Shown piece after piece: positions 1 through 10,635 of a stretch of DNA of 64,000 nt. The stretch spans positions 20,884,501 to 20,948,500 of the forward strand of contig NC_016132.3 of NCBI RefSeq assembly GCF_000005505.3, in the 5' to 3' direction. The notes beneath the pieces were generated by a model that saw only the letters and a program-made list of their open reading frames with translations, did no database searches and had not been told where the DNA came from. Each line of letters begins with the position of its first letter. Position 1 is the first letter of the stretch. The position numbers and the translations under genes were made by a program. Source of the DNA: Brachypodium distachyon (Eukaryota > Streptophyta > Magnoliopsida > Poales > Poaceae).

Positions 1-2228
1 GAAGCTTGGACTACTGAGGAGGAGCAAGTGCTTGTTAAAGCTCATCATTTGCATGGTAATAGATGGGCAGAAATAGCAAAACTTCTTCCTGGAAGGTACC
101 TCCTCTTCAAAAATTTGTTGCTCACACATTAGTTTATACTGAATCATGTTGCTTGTCATCTGATGATCCGTCTGTCATGCCTAGTATGGGAGAAATTGAG
201 AATAGACTATACTATTTAGGAGTCCTATTCTGTCTCGTCTCACCAACTAGAGTTTTAGTAAGTTTAGTTTGGACTTGAACAGTCTGAGCCCTTTCGAAGT
301 TTTATGTGGTCTCCTTTCAGGAATAGATTATAGAAGCCCTTGTTTAGGACAAGCCCTCTGTACAAACATTGTTTTATCTTCTTTATTTGATGCTCCATTC
401 CCTTTGTGCTCATTCGTGTTATAACAACTTAGTAGATGTAAGGTCGACATTTGTTCAATAAAATGAAAGTCTTAGCGAAGATATTGATTGTCATATACAG
501 AATTTGACCTACACCTGATATGGTGAATGGACAGTTATAGTTTTACAGGTTCTGCCAGCTGGCTGTTCCAAGCAAATAATGTGTGTTGCTCTTACTGTGG
601 CTAGATGATCAAGAACTGTAATTTCCAGTAGACGTATGGAGAAATGGCAATGCTTCACACATTATTCCTTGTAGCATTCAAAATGGAAAGACACATTATT
701 TCCATGTAGTATCAGTCGTGAGTGCATTACTGCATTTTGTCATTACCTGATGGCCTGATGCATAAAATTTTACTCCCTCCGGTCGGAATTACTTGTCGAA
801 ATATTACATGTATCTAGACGCTTTTTACTCATAGATACATCCGTATTTGGGCAAATTTGAGACAAGTAATACCGGTCGGAGGGAGTACCTTTTTATTAAT
901 GAAATTATCTCATTTTAATCAAATAATTGTACACATGCAACTGCTTATATTTCACCTTGTGCTGATTTAAGTTTGTTCATGCCTCCAGGACAGATAACTC
1001 AATCAAGAACCATTGGAACAGTTCAGTGAGAAAAAGGATAGATGACTACAGTACCAGGACAGTGATGCCAGTTCCACTACATGCCACTCATATTGATTTG
1101 AAACATGCAGCAGAGCTGTCATCTGCTGAGAACCATATTGACTTGAATAAAGAGCCAAGTATCAGCTTGAAAGACCGCCCGGTAATAGTTGATCACTCTG
1201 ATCTTATCCAGAGTCCACGGGTATGCAGTTTGAAAAATATCAAGGGCTGTTCAGACTTCCTCTCTCTTGCCATGCCAACAGCTCAGCCTTTAACATTATG
1301 CGAGGCATCAGTGTCTGATGATTCTGCTGTTGCTTTAGCTATAATGGGGCTGAAAATGGATTCTGGTCATGACAAGGACATGCAACTAAAATGTGTTTCT
1401 GAGAACAGTCTGGAAATCAGTTTATCAAATGAGAGGGGCCTGAAAATTGATCTCATAACAAATAAAATGAGACCTTCAGGACTAGGTAAGTCAGAAGGTG
1501 AGATAGCCAACATTGGATGTGAATCACCCTCTCAGAATGAAGCTGGGTCCTTAGGTTCTCTTTGTTATTGGATACCTATGCTGGATGATACTGACCTTGC
1601 TCATTCCCCAGTTTTCTCAACACATAATGTACGGGAAAACTCTGGGATTGGATTTCAATCACCCACTGGTTATACTACTCCCTCTCCCACAGAGGGAAAG
1701 AAATCAGACCAGCTAAGTGTTGAATCAATATTGAAGAGCGCCGCTGAAAACTTCCCAAGTACTCCTTCTATACTGAGGAGAAGAAAAAGGGAGAAACCAA
1801 CGCCTGCTCAAGATTGTGAGCTTAGGATTGAGACCAATAGTGATAGTTTTGAGACTCCTATAGGGAACTTCACTACAGATAGCCCACATTCATTTAAAAC
1901 TGCATCCTTTTTGTCCTTTAGCCATCTGGATGACCAGGGGTTGCCTGCTGATTTGGGGAAGTGTGATGTTTCCCCTTCATACCGACTAAGGTCAAAAAGA
2001 ATGGCTGTCTTGAAAACCATTGAGAAACATCTAGATTTTTCGTCTGATGCAATGGATATTTGCGATACTTCTGGGGTTTTGAAATCTGCATGCCGGAATT
2101 CTGAAAGCATCAATTCCAGCACAGATATTTCGAGCGTGGAAGATGAGAAAATGGGTGCTGGGCATATGATTGGATTGGAAACTCTAATCAATGACTTTGC
2201 ACACACAAGAAAGTTAGATGCAAGCTAA
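1..2228 (+). CDS. MYB3R: MYB3R (R1R2R3-MYB) transcription factor, copy A, 3' part (5' end outside window)
   Basis: Two coding exons are visible: 1-95 and 989-2228. The first encodes most of MYB repeat R3 (EAWTTEEEQVLV ... RWAEIAKLLPGR) and splices at AG|GTACC. The second opens with the end of R3 (TDNSIKNHWNSSVRKR) and runs open for 413 codons to TAA at 2226-2228. The long C-terminal part has the MYB3R-type conserved block ILKSAAENFPSTPSILRRRK at about 1732-1791 and a second block (YRLRSKRMAVLKTIEKHLDF) near 1980-2040. A 3'UTR intron appears to run from 2250 to 2477. MYB3R proteins of plants bind MSA elements in G2/M-phase promoters (family knowledge). The same exon structure and sequence recur in copy B at 18-27 kb, where the equivalent exon is broken; here it is intact. 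R1, R2 and the N-terminus lie upstream of the window. Confidence 0.9.
773..885. mobile_element. Stowaway-type MITE in the last coding-side intron of MYB3R copy A
   Basis: The 113-bp element begins CTCCCTCCGGTCGG and ends CCGGTCGGAGGGAG, is palindromic throughout and is flanked by TA (771-772 and 886-887). These are the hallmarks of Tc1/mariner-related Stowaway MITEs. It is absent from the equivalent intron of copy B (25016-25810), so it inserted after the duplication or was lost there. Confidence 0.93.
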
Positions 2229-2613
2229 TTATGCAGTATTCAGAGTCAGGTATGATAGTATTGTGTGTCTTTTAATTGCGGACTTATGCATTTACCACAT
2301 ACATAATGGGAAGTTGCATGTCTTTCCAGTTGTGCACTTTGCATACACGATGAACAAATTATATTGTCTATGCTAGATCTTGACTTAACCAGTTAAACAC
2401 AAATTTGGCATGCATGGATGTCCTTGAAATGATTCGATCATGAACTTAATTTTTAGTTTACTTTTCCCACCTTGCAGAAACAGCAGGTGTTCTGCCGAAG
2501 AGGACAAGAAGACCTCATAGACAGTGACCAGGGAAACATAACCTTTTGCAGTTGTTTATCTACCGGGTACAGAAGAATCATTTGCCTCGCCATCTCTCCT
2601 TGACGGGGTGTAT

Positions 2614-3420
2614 ATTCCAGTGATACTTTTTCAACAGAAAAACATTTCTTTTTACAATCTGTGAGCTCATAGTTAGCACAGCAATTTTAGGAAATCAAAC
2701 TGTGTACAATTTAAAATAAATCATACTCCAGCTTTTACAGACTTGCAGTTCAATAAGATTCCTGGTAGTTATTTTTCAATCAACGTCTGTACTGGGCTCT
2801 ACAAGGACTTGTAATCTCTTCTCATTGTATACCTTCTCTTACGGAGTTCTGATGGTTCATAGGTCACACAGTTTTGCTTCGCTAGCTTTACCTGCTGTAT
2901 TAAATTAGGTAGATTTGGCATGAATTCCTCGCCAAACAGGTTAAAGTTGTCGACAACAAGGTGATTGTATAGATCAAACAACAGGTTTGGCATCACGAGC
3001 GTCTCGTGAAAATGATTGCCAGGTGATAGGGAGTCTGATGATTCGGTCAATCTTAATGCTCTAAGACTAATATTTGGTACTGATGCGTAAATTTATGGGT
3101 GTACCGCTAGGTTGTACTTGATGTTTCTAAAATAACAAAAGTTGTCGCATTGATAAAAGCGACAATGAAATTAGTTGTGTTTCTAAAAAGAAGAAACAGG
3201 CAGAGAGGGTAATGCAGAAGAGGCGCACACATTCCCACTGATGAAATTTCACTTTGGCAATGCCCAAGTTAAGTGGATTTGTGTTTAGGGAGAGCGACTT
3301 GCGTGTATGTTGGTGATTTCATCGGCTAGCAAGGACACGGGGCATTGTTTTATCCAGGTTTGGGGTCCTCGGAAGGTAATACCCTTACGTTTTGCTTGTC
3401 TGATCTAATATTGATGCAGA
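2614..3420. other. MYB3R copy A downstream flank; no gene recognised
   Basis: AT-rich sequence after the 3'UTR. An 83-codon ORF on the minus strand (2799-3050) has no recognisable domain and is probably chance. The stretch 3090-3220, with a TTGTGTTTC...AAGAGAAGAAA core and GAGAGGGTAA, resembles 30700-30826 downstream of copy B, so the segmental duplication extends past the 3' end of the genes. Confidence 0.5.
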
Positions 3421-4790
3421 GGTTACAAAATTGCCGCGGAGGTTAGGGTGCGCAGATGAGATTTGGCGAGTGCGTCTAGGCGTCTTATCCTCCTTGGATC
3501 TCCCTCTTGGTCCTTTATACATGCAAGAGTCCAGTTCTCGGGTGAAATCCAGGTCGGTTACAATAGAAAATGGGTATTTTATTTCCGTGCCCTCGGTTCC
3601 TTACTTGTACTCAGTTTTGCCCAAGGCTTAAAACGTTGCTCGCTTCTACACTTCGTTCTTTGGCAAATGCTCACAAATGTCCTCATGGCGGACCTGTTAA
3701 CGTTCAAGGCCTTTGACCGTTACCTCCTGACGGATGGGGCCAGGTTAAATCCTGCCGAGTGGGGCCAACCTAGCTACTGACATGTGGGGCTGAAGCAATA
3801 GGAAAATGATCCCTTTGACTGTAGAAGAAATGATTAATTTGCAAGTGGGTCCACCGTCGGAAGGAAAAATCAGGCGGCTTCTGGCCATTGCCTCGCAGAC
3901 GCTTTGCCGTCGCTGGAGTTGCTCTCCTGCGCGACATAGGCGAGGCAGGGGGTGGCGTGTCTAGTAGGCGCAAGGGCGCTTCACCCTGAGGTGGCGCTGG
4001 AGCTTCTCATTGCTGAAATCTTGCTGGCCGCGGGCTCGTGCGGTCTGCGGTGGCGGAGGGCTCTGCTAGGAGGCGGGGCGATACAGAGCACGGGAGAGGC
4101 AGGAAATAGGGGCAAAAGAATGAGTAGGTCATCACGAATCTGACGGAGGCATTGGAAAGGGTGGAGGAGCACTGCGCGAGAACCTCGACGCCGGCGGGTG
4201 GCAGGCAGAGAGGAGCAACAACGCGGGGATGACTCGGACCACGCGAGGCTCGATGAGAATCACCGGAAGGTTCAGAGTGATCAGGTGCAGCTGAGGGATG
4301 CGGCGGTCGAGTACGAAGGTCGTCGGAGAAGGAGATCTACTCGGTGGCAGTAATCGGTAGGAGGTCAGGAAGAAGATGGTGACGCAACGATTGGAGGCAC
4401 CTCGGGTCGATTACTTCTGCAGGAAGGATTCTCGAGCCGATGCAGGTCTCTTGGGCAAGGTGGCGAGGCTCGTGGAGGACGCTGGCCTTGACGGCGCAAA
4501 GCAGCGGCGCGCGAGCGTGCTCTGGACGGCGCGAACGCCGTTCACGTTCTGGCCAGAATAGAGCACGAGAGGATGCGCGGCTTGCGGATACAGCTTCGGC
4601 ATGTCTACGAGGTCATGGTGGCAAGGTTTAGCGCCGAGTTGAGAAGCGACGGTGTCGCGATGGACGGCAGAAAGAGCGGCAAGGTTTAGCGGCCGAGTTG
4701 AGAAGCGACGGTGTCGCGATGGACGGCAGAAAGAGCGGCCAGGAAGATGAGCTGCCTTTGTTCACCGGGGGGAGAAAGAGTCACTTTTTG
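3421..4790. repeat. GC-rich relic with a 59-bp tandem duplication
   Basis: Short overlapping ORFs on both strands show no recognisable protein. A segment from about 4619 (GGCAAGGTTTAGC...) is repeated directly from about 4678 with one inserted base, ending near 4738; both contain GAGTTGAGAAGCGACGG and GGACGGCAGAAAGAGC. The block looks like decayed transposon or captured genic sequence. I cannot assign it further. Confidence 0.45.
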
Positions 4791-4972
4791 CCCTTTAAGT
4801 TCACTGGAATGGACAATTTTGTAGGAAGCTTGGAAATTGAACTTCCTCCAAATTGATCTCTTAGCACAGATGCAATCCGAATAGAAAGTTATGCAAGATG
4901 ACGAAATTTCAAATTGTTTTGAGAAAGTTGATTTTTGTTGACCAGACCCACTATTTGGCCAGTTTAATGTAA

Positions 4973-5905
4973 TTTTTGGAATTGAATCACAAAACTTTCT
5001 CCAAATGAACTCAAACTTTGCACACTAGTCACATATGCCTATTAATGTCATTATCTCAAAGCTTGTTCAAATCTGAATTGTTTGCCTATTTTTTGAATTT
5101 CAAATTCAAAAAATCTAGGGGAACTGTTACGTAAATCACCACTTAGATTCACAAGTTTCATCCCAGAAGATTTTCATAGTGTTTAGTGTTCGTTCTTGAT
5201 GTTCTCTCCAAATTTCAGATTTTCTGGAGTTCAGGAACGATATTTCGTGCATTCTTTGAATTTTCGGCCTTTTCGGTAATAATAGGAAATTTTATCCGGA
5301 AAAATCCGAAAACCTGCATGGGCTTTTTATTTGTCAACACCTGTCACCAAAAAAAAATTCAGACCAAAATTAATTTGTGATGACATGCATGATGTTCAAA
5401 CTAGCACATCTCTTTGGGATGTTTTAGAATCTCTGAAGGAGATGTTCGAAGTTCGCTGTAAATTTTGGAATTGAATCACAAAACTTTCTCCAAATGAACT
5501 CGAACTTTGCACACTAGTCACATATGCCTATTAATGTCATTATCTCAAAGCTTGTTCAAATATGAATTGTTTACCTATTTTGTGAATTACAAATTCAAAC
5601 AAATCTGGGGAACTGTTACCTCAATCAGCACTTAGATTCACAATTTTCGTCCAAGAAGATTTTCATAGTGTTTAGTGTTCATCCTTGATGTTTTCTCCAA
5701 ATGTCAGATTTTCTAGAGTTCAGGAACGATATTTCGTCCATTCTTTGAATTTCCAGCCTTTTGGGCTCATAATTCAAAATTCAATGAAACTTCACACAAA
5801 TCGATGTGGAACCAATATAACAAATGCATTTGAATTCTTTTTGCACCTAAACTACCGTTTTTGCCTATTCTGCCAATTGAAAAAAAAAATTCAGACCAAA
5901 ATCAA
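4973..5905. repeat. Two direct copies of a ~489-bp AT-rich unit
   Basis: A unit starting near GAATCACAAAACTTTCTCC is present at about 4983 and again at about 5472. Shared landmarks in the same order include CACACTAGTCACATATGCC, TTATCTCAAAGCTTGTTC, CATAGTGTTTAGTGTTC and AGGAACGATATTTCGT. Similarity ends near a poly-A / ATTCAGACCAAAAT block at 5345 and 5885. The copies differ by substitutions and small indels, so the duplication is not recent. It carries no gene; an origin in a transposon's non-coding region is likely but unproven. Confidence 0.8.
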
Positions 5906-6005
5906 TTAGTGACCGGCCTTACTTTACCAACATTGTTTCATTCAAAATACTACAACCTTATGTCGTTACCATACCCATATATATAAGAGAAAAAGGGATA
6001 ACATT

Positions 6006-6007
6006 CC

Positions 6008-6035
<28 letters not shown>
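6006..6035. repeat. (AT)n microsatellite
   Basis: Uninterrupted alternating A/T of about 28 bp, just downstream of the 3' end of the minus-strand relic at 6130-6674. Confidence 0.95.
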
Positions 6036-6040
<5 letters not shown>

Positions 6041-6129
6041 GGTACGCAAGATCGATTACAAAATAGGAATAAAAATAGAGATATGTAGCAACATATACAT
6101 ATGCAGCTATAGATAAATAACAGATAACA

Positions 6130-6674
6130 TTATGCAGCGTCATCGCCGTCGCCGTCATTGAGGCTGAAGATGGCGTCGCGCTCCGCCCGGATTTCCCGGA
6201 CGTTCTTCCTCCCCCGCTCCTTGAGAAGGTTGCTCCTCTCCAAGTTTAGCATCGCGAGCTCAAACTCGTACCGCTCCCTCGCCTCCGCCGCCTCCCGGCC
6301 GCACTCGTTGGCGAAATCTTCCGCCACGGAAGCCACCTTCGCGACAGCCATGTGTCGTCGGTCGGCTTCCCGCACACGCTGCTGGAGGGTGTGCAGGAGT
6401 TCGACGTGGCGCCGATTGATCTCACACTCGGCCTCCTCGTCGTCGTCGTCGTCGTCGTTGAGGGGGAGTCGGCCGCAGGACGAGCACGTGACGTCCACAT
6501 CGATGCGGGCACGCTTTGGCGGCGGCGAGCGGCGACGTCCATGCTCAATGCATGGGACAATGCTGCCGGCGCATGTTGGCGGGTGCCAGACAGCGGAGCG
6601 GTGGCCAGCTCACGCCCATAGCCGCAGCCAGCCGAGCTCTCGGTACCGTCTAGTAGCTCCTTGTCCTTGGCCAT
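6130..6674 (-). pseudogene. Broken gene for a small charged coiled-coil protein of unknown function
   Basis: On the minus strand an ORF starts at ATG 6672-6674 (MAKDKELLDGTESS...) with a GC-rich, codon-biased sequence. After about 45 codons the sensible frame changes. Around 6550 a second frame takes over (RRRSPPPKRARIDVDV...), rich in basic, NLS-like residues, followed by CSSCGR, an Asp/Glu-rich run and a long amphipathic helix (about residues 30-120 of the second frame) rich in Glu, Arg and Ala, probably coiled coil, ending NDGDGDDAA at TAA 6130-6132. The upstream part of the second frame has no ATG and meets a stop, so the gene needs a frameshift or an unseen splice to be joined. I do not recognise the family. 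It could be a decayed gene or transposon-borne. Confidence 0.5.
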
Positions 6675-7190
6675 GGTGGAGAGAAGCGGTAGAGCTCGAT
6701 AGAGAGTGACAGGAAGAATGTAGATGAGATTAGAGGAGACGAGAGAATCAATTTACTGGGCACGCACATAAGTAGTAGTGGGGAGAGGAAGCCGACGGGA
6801 CCGAGAGAGTAGTGGGGAGAGGAAACTGACGGGACGATCTCACAGTTATTGAGAGCGAGTGGGAAACGTGCTGGGATCGCTCTCACTGGGCCGCGCCGCC
6901 TCGCACGCCTGCTATTGACTCCAGTTCACTCCAACTTCCCACGTACGCCAGTTTCCCATGCATTTCATACTGCGCCGGCGACCGCATTCAAAGCCCACCG
7001 ATCGCCGGAAAACCTCTCCTCTTTCCCTGTCACCATCGCTATTTAACCCGACGCCATGGCTCTGCTTCTTCTACACAGATCTCCATTCTTCTCCTTCTTC
7101 TACACTGCTCTCAATTCTTCTCCTTCTTCTACACAGCTCTCCACTCCACTTCTTCAACCCATCGCCCAACGCCCCCACTGACAACAAGCA

Positions 7191-7657
7191 ATGGCGTTCG
7201 AAGGCCTCACCTTCAACCCGCCACCCCTCACTAACGAGGCATTGTTCCTACCTGGCGTGCGTGTGGAGCGGACGCTCTAGGTGTGGGCGATGTCGCGCAG
7301 CCGGAGCTCGATGGCGCTGGCCAGGAACTCAACACCGGCTTCAGTCACCTGAAGGCTGGTGGCCCTCCAATGTACTGCCTGGAGAGGCTCCGCGAGCACG
7401 GTGTCAAAACCGCCCTCCTGGTGCGCCTCACCAACAGCCATGACGCCGATTACCTCCTTGGCCGCGTGTACTGGTTTGGATACGAGTTCATCGCATTCAA
7501 GCTGTACAACGTGTACACCAACACTACGACCACATTCCCCCACGCCGACGAGATGCACGGCCTCCCGTACATGGAGGAGGCGGAGGCGCCTGTGGAGGTG
7601 GCTGTCGAGGGGCCTGCGCCGCCTGTGGAGGAATCTGAAGCCGAAGCCGAAGAGTGA
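7191..7657 (+). pseudogene. Small hypothetical gene with a frameshift
   Basis: An ATG at 7191 opens MAFEGLTFNPPPLTNEALF..., which stops at TAG 7278-7280 after 29 codons. From 7283 a different frame is open for 124 codons (GDVAQPELDGAGQELNTG ... LLGRVYWFGYEFIAFKLY ... EEAEAPVEVAVEG), with GC3-rich codons typical of grass genes and an acidic Ala/Glu/Pro tail. The two parts read as one protein of about 155 aa interrupted by a one- or two-base indel near 7278. A TATA-like CTATTTAA lies near 7040 and a CT-rich leader follows. It lies back to back with the relic at 6130-6674. Function unknown. Confidence 0.5.
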
Positions 7658-7689
7658 GTGATCGATCGGCGTTTTTTTTTCAAAATTAA

Positions 7690-8380
7690 TGTCGTTAATG
7701 CAAGCCCTTGTTGGAATATTAGAACTAGGTTCTTTCTTCCATGGCTGTGTTGTGCTGTGTCCGCGGCGTGAGCGCGCGACAGCGGCGCATCCTGGCGTCC
7801 GTCGTGACGACCGAGAGCATCCTAGCGGCGCATCCTTGCGTCCACGTCCCCATCCCGGTCCTTGTCCTTGTGCTCACGCCGATCCCCACGCTGCAGCGGC
7901 CGTCGTTGGGGTGGCCAGAGTCAAGCTCACCGAAGCCCAGTCCGGCGCACAGTCAGCAGCGTGCGTTGGTCCCACCCGTCAGGCTTATACCCGGTCCCAC
8001 CCGTCAGCAACTAACGGCTTGACCGAGTTGACCGTGAGGAGGTGCTCCGTGATGGTAAAAGCGAGCATTTGCGCAAAGGAGGATGCTAGAGGCGAGCAGT
8101 GTTCTAAGGCCTGGGCAAAACTGAGTAGAACTAAGGAACCGAGGGCACAGAAGTAAAAAACCCTAGAAAAATATACTCTAATTAAGCTTCCTTATCTTGA
8201 GTCGCAAGATTAGGCATCCGGACTCCTGAAGTCATAGTAGGCTTCTACATGGGCTCCATGCTGGGCCACAGCGGGTATACCAAAGATGAGAATCCGGTGG
8301 GTCACTCCCACGTGACTCAAGTAGAGACTTTAGAGCCGAAATATTTGTTCGTCATGCGTTGAGCCGGTCATAGTCGAAAA
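7690..8380. other. No gene recognised
   Basis: Overlapping ORFs at 7689-8156 and 7741-8022 share the same GC-rich bases in different frames and have no recognisable motif. After 8160 the sequence passes into repeat DNA that continues to about 9555. Confidence 0.4.
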
Positions 8381-8535
8381 TCTTGAATGGAGGAACCATC
8401 GACTCGGAAGTGCGTCGAGTCGAGGCTTCAGCTTTGAATGAGAAGTCACTGACTCGGGAGTTTGTCGAGTCAAGTTATAGTATGTGACAACAAACGGAGG
8501 GACGCCATTGACTCGGAAGTGCATCGAATCAATGC
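8380..8535. repeat. Three ~50-60-bp tandem units built on GACTCGGAAGTGCGTCGAGTC
   Basis: The imperfect motif (A/G)ACTCGG(A/G)AGT followed by (G/A)TCGA(G/A)TC appears at about 8399, 8453 and 8510. Each copy is a small inverted repeat (GACTCG...CGAGTC) able to fold. It belongs to the same repeat landscape as 8805-9500. Confidence 0.7.
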
Positions 8536-8804
8536 CCTGCTGATTTTAGCCAGTTTGTAGTCATAGGGATAATGACATAACGCGCATGGAACACACGACT
8601 GATCGGGTCCAGTTAATTACACTAGGACAAAAACAACGTTAGCCTACATCAGCATTCGAGTCCCCGGGCTCGAACCTGGTAACTGGCGTAGGTCGAATTA
8701 GCCTGCTGGGGTCTTACAGAGTCAAATTCCAGTACAGAGTATGGGCACTCGACGCGTCCGTCGCGAATAGTAGTCATGCCATGGGCATGTGTTCAACCGG
8801 AATG

Positions 8805-9300
8805 GCGCTGCTGGTGCGATCCCAGGCCCAGTAGAAAACCTACGGGTCTTACCTTCACGTCGTGAATGTGACTTCGGGTGTGATCCGGGACTCGATATTA
8901 ACTGGATAAGAACAATTGGTGCGTTTCTAGGTCCAGTAGGAATCCTACGGGTCTTATCTTCACGTCAAAGACGTGGCTCAACAGGAATGACGCAGCTGGT
9001 GCGATTTCTGGCCCGGTACAAAGATCTACGGGTCTTATCTTCACGTCAAGGACGTGGTTTAACTGGAATGGCGCAGCTGGTGCGATTCCAGACCCAGTAG
9101 AAAGATGTACGGGTCTTACCTTCACGTCAAGGACGTGGTTTAACTGGAACGACGCAGCTTGCGACTCTAGGCCCAGTAGAAAGCCTACGGGTCTTACCTT
9201 CACCTTACGAATGTGGAGCAAATTCGACTGGAATGACACAGCTGGTGCGATTCTAGGCCGGGTAGAAAGATCTACGGGTCTTATCTTTACGTCATGGACG
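8805..9300. repeat. Six tandem units of about 80 bp with TACGGGTCTTA core
   Basis: TACGGGTCTTA(C/T)CTTCACGTC recurs at 8841, 8946, 9027, 9108, 9186 and 9273 (spacings 105, 81, 81, 78, 87). Each is preceded by GGTGCGATTCCAGGCCCAGTAGAAA-like sequence and followed by GACGTGGTTTAACTGGAATG-like sequence. Open frames on both strands here are by-products of the repeat. Such blocks are common in the non-coding 3' part of LTR retrotransposons, but I see no LTR or coding domain to prove that. Confidence 0.8.
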
Positions 9301-9510
9301 CGGCTTCGGGCATATTTCCGCAGGAGATGCGACCCGGAAATATTCGACTGTCACAAGTCGACCTTCATCGGGTATGTTTTCGTAGCAGATGTGACCCATA
9401 AATATTCGACTGTCATCAGTCGACCTTCACGTCACGGACGTTTCTTCGGATATGTTTCCACAACAGATGCGACCCGAAAATATTCGACTATGCTTAGTCG
9501 AGTGAAGTTT
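9300..9510. repeat. Three ~70-bp units with AATATTCGACT(G/A)T...AGTCGA hairpin motif
   Basis: GCGACCCGGAAATATTCGAC is followed by an AGTCGA partner in three near copies at about 9330, 9386 and 9460. Each unit also carries TTCGG(G)(C/T)ATATTTCC or a close variant. The array is continuous with the 80-bp array upstream. Confidence 0.7.
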
Positions 9511-9555
9511 CAGGCCAAGATGTTGGCAAGTATGGCTGACCAAGGAGGGGACTAG

Positions 9556-10500
9556 ACTTGGGCGTGGCGCGTGTTGACGCAGATAATCGTGATCGACTCA
9601 AGATCCTCTCATGCGCAGATCTAGCATTCCCCCAACGACCTAGAGCAAGGTGGGATGGGAGGACCTCGACAACGCCTCATGGGAGCGAAGAGACGCCCTC
9701 GAACGTTACCGCTGTCGGGGTTAGACAAGCCGACCAAGGGTTTCCCCTAGTACCACACCCACACCACCGACACCGCGCCTTCCAAAGCCGACGAAGCACC
9801 GGATGACGGTCTGAGATGAATAGAGCCTCAACCGCAAACGCACCGATGGCTGCCACGGCCGAACCGAGCCAGCCGCCAAAGGACAGGGCCTTGCCACCGC
9901 CCCTAGGACACGCCGTAGCCAAGGTCGTCGCCACCAGGAAGCCTCGACCAGGGCAGCAGCCGCAGGTTGCCGCCACCGCCAAGACGCGGCCAGGGTTGGT
10001 TGTGACCAGGTACCAGCCACGGCACCCGCGGCATGGGCTCCCGCCTGATCAGCTTGGACTGCGCCGCCGCCAAGGATTCGAGCCGCTGCACGAGCCGCCA
10101 CAAAATCAGACGTGCTCACAGGGCCCCGCCACCGCTGCCGTGGTACTGGCTTTGCCTGGCGGCGGCGAGGGAGGAGGATGGTGGTTGGGTTGCCGGTTTT
10201 TTCGAATCAGGGATCATGATCGGGGGTTGAGAGAAAGAGAGACACCATGCGTTGCAACGAAAATATAAGATGCGTTATTATGTCTATGGTTGGGTAAGAA
10301 AAATTCTTTTCTTGTATCTTGCCTCGTCATAGTTATTTTGGTAGCTAATTTCCGGTTATTAATTTTGAAGAATTAAATTATGATTCCGGTTGTTCGGTTT
10401 CTAGGCCTCGGTTACCCCCTAATTTTTGGTTATCAATTTTGAAGAATCGAATTTAATTACGCTTGTTCGTTTCTCAGCTCAGTTACCCGAATTAACCGAA
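9556..10500. other. GC-rich non-coding block passing into AT-rich DNA
   Basis: Several ORFs overlap on both strands between 9558 and 10268, all low-complexity Ala/Pro/Arg/Gly and none recognisable. From about 10290 the sequence is AT-rich with a repeated TT(A/G)ATTTTTGGTTATCAATTTT-like phrase (10350-10460). Probably transposon non-coding DNA. Confidence 0.4.
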
Positions 10501-10508
10501 ATCTTCTA

Positions 10509-10621
10509 CTCCCTTCGTTGCATAATTTTTGTCGAAATCGTACATCTATTTAGACACTTTTTAGGAATAGATACATCCATTTTTGGGCAAATTTGAGACA
10601 AGAATTATAAAACCGAAAAAG
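10509..10621. mobile_element. Degenerate Stowaway MITE
   Basis: Begins CTCCCTTCGTTGCATAATT, with palindromic internal sequence (TAGACACTTTTTAGG...ATAGATACATCC, GACAAGAATTAT), and is flanked by TA at 10507-10508 and 10622-10623. The right terminal repeat has decayed. Same family as 773-885. Confidence 0.8.
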
Positions 10622-10635
10622 TATTTTCTAGTATA

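Noticed and set aside
2799..3050. 83-codon minus-strand ORF downstream of MYB3R copy A as a gene
   Set aside because: Not conserved as an ORF in the copy B flank and without a motif.
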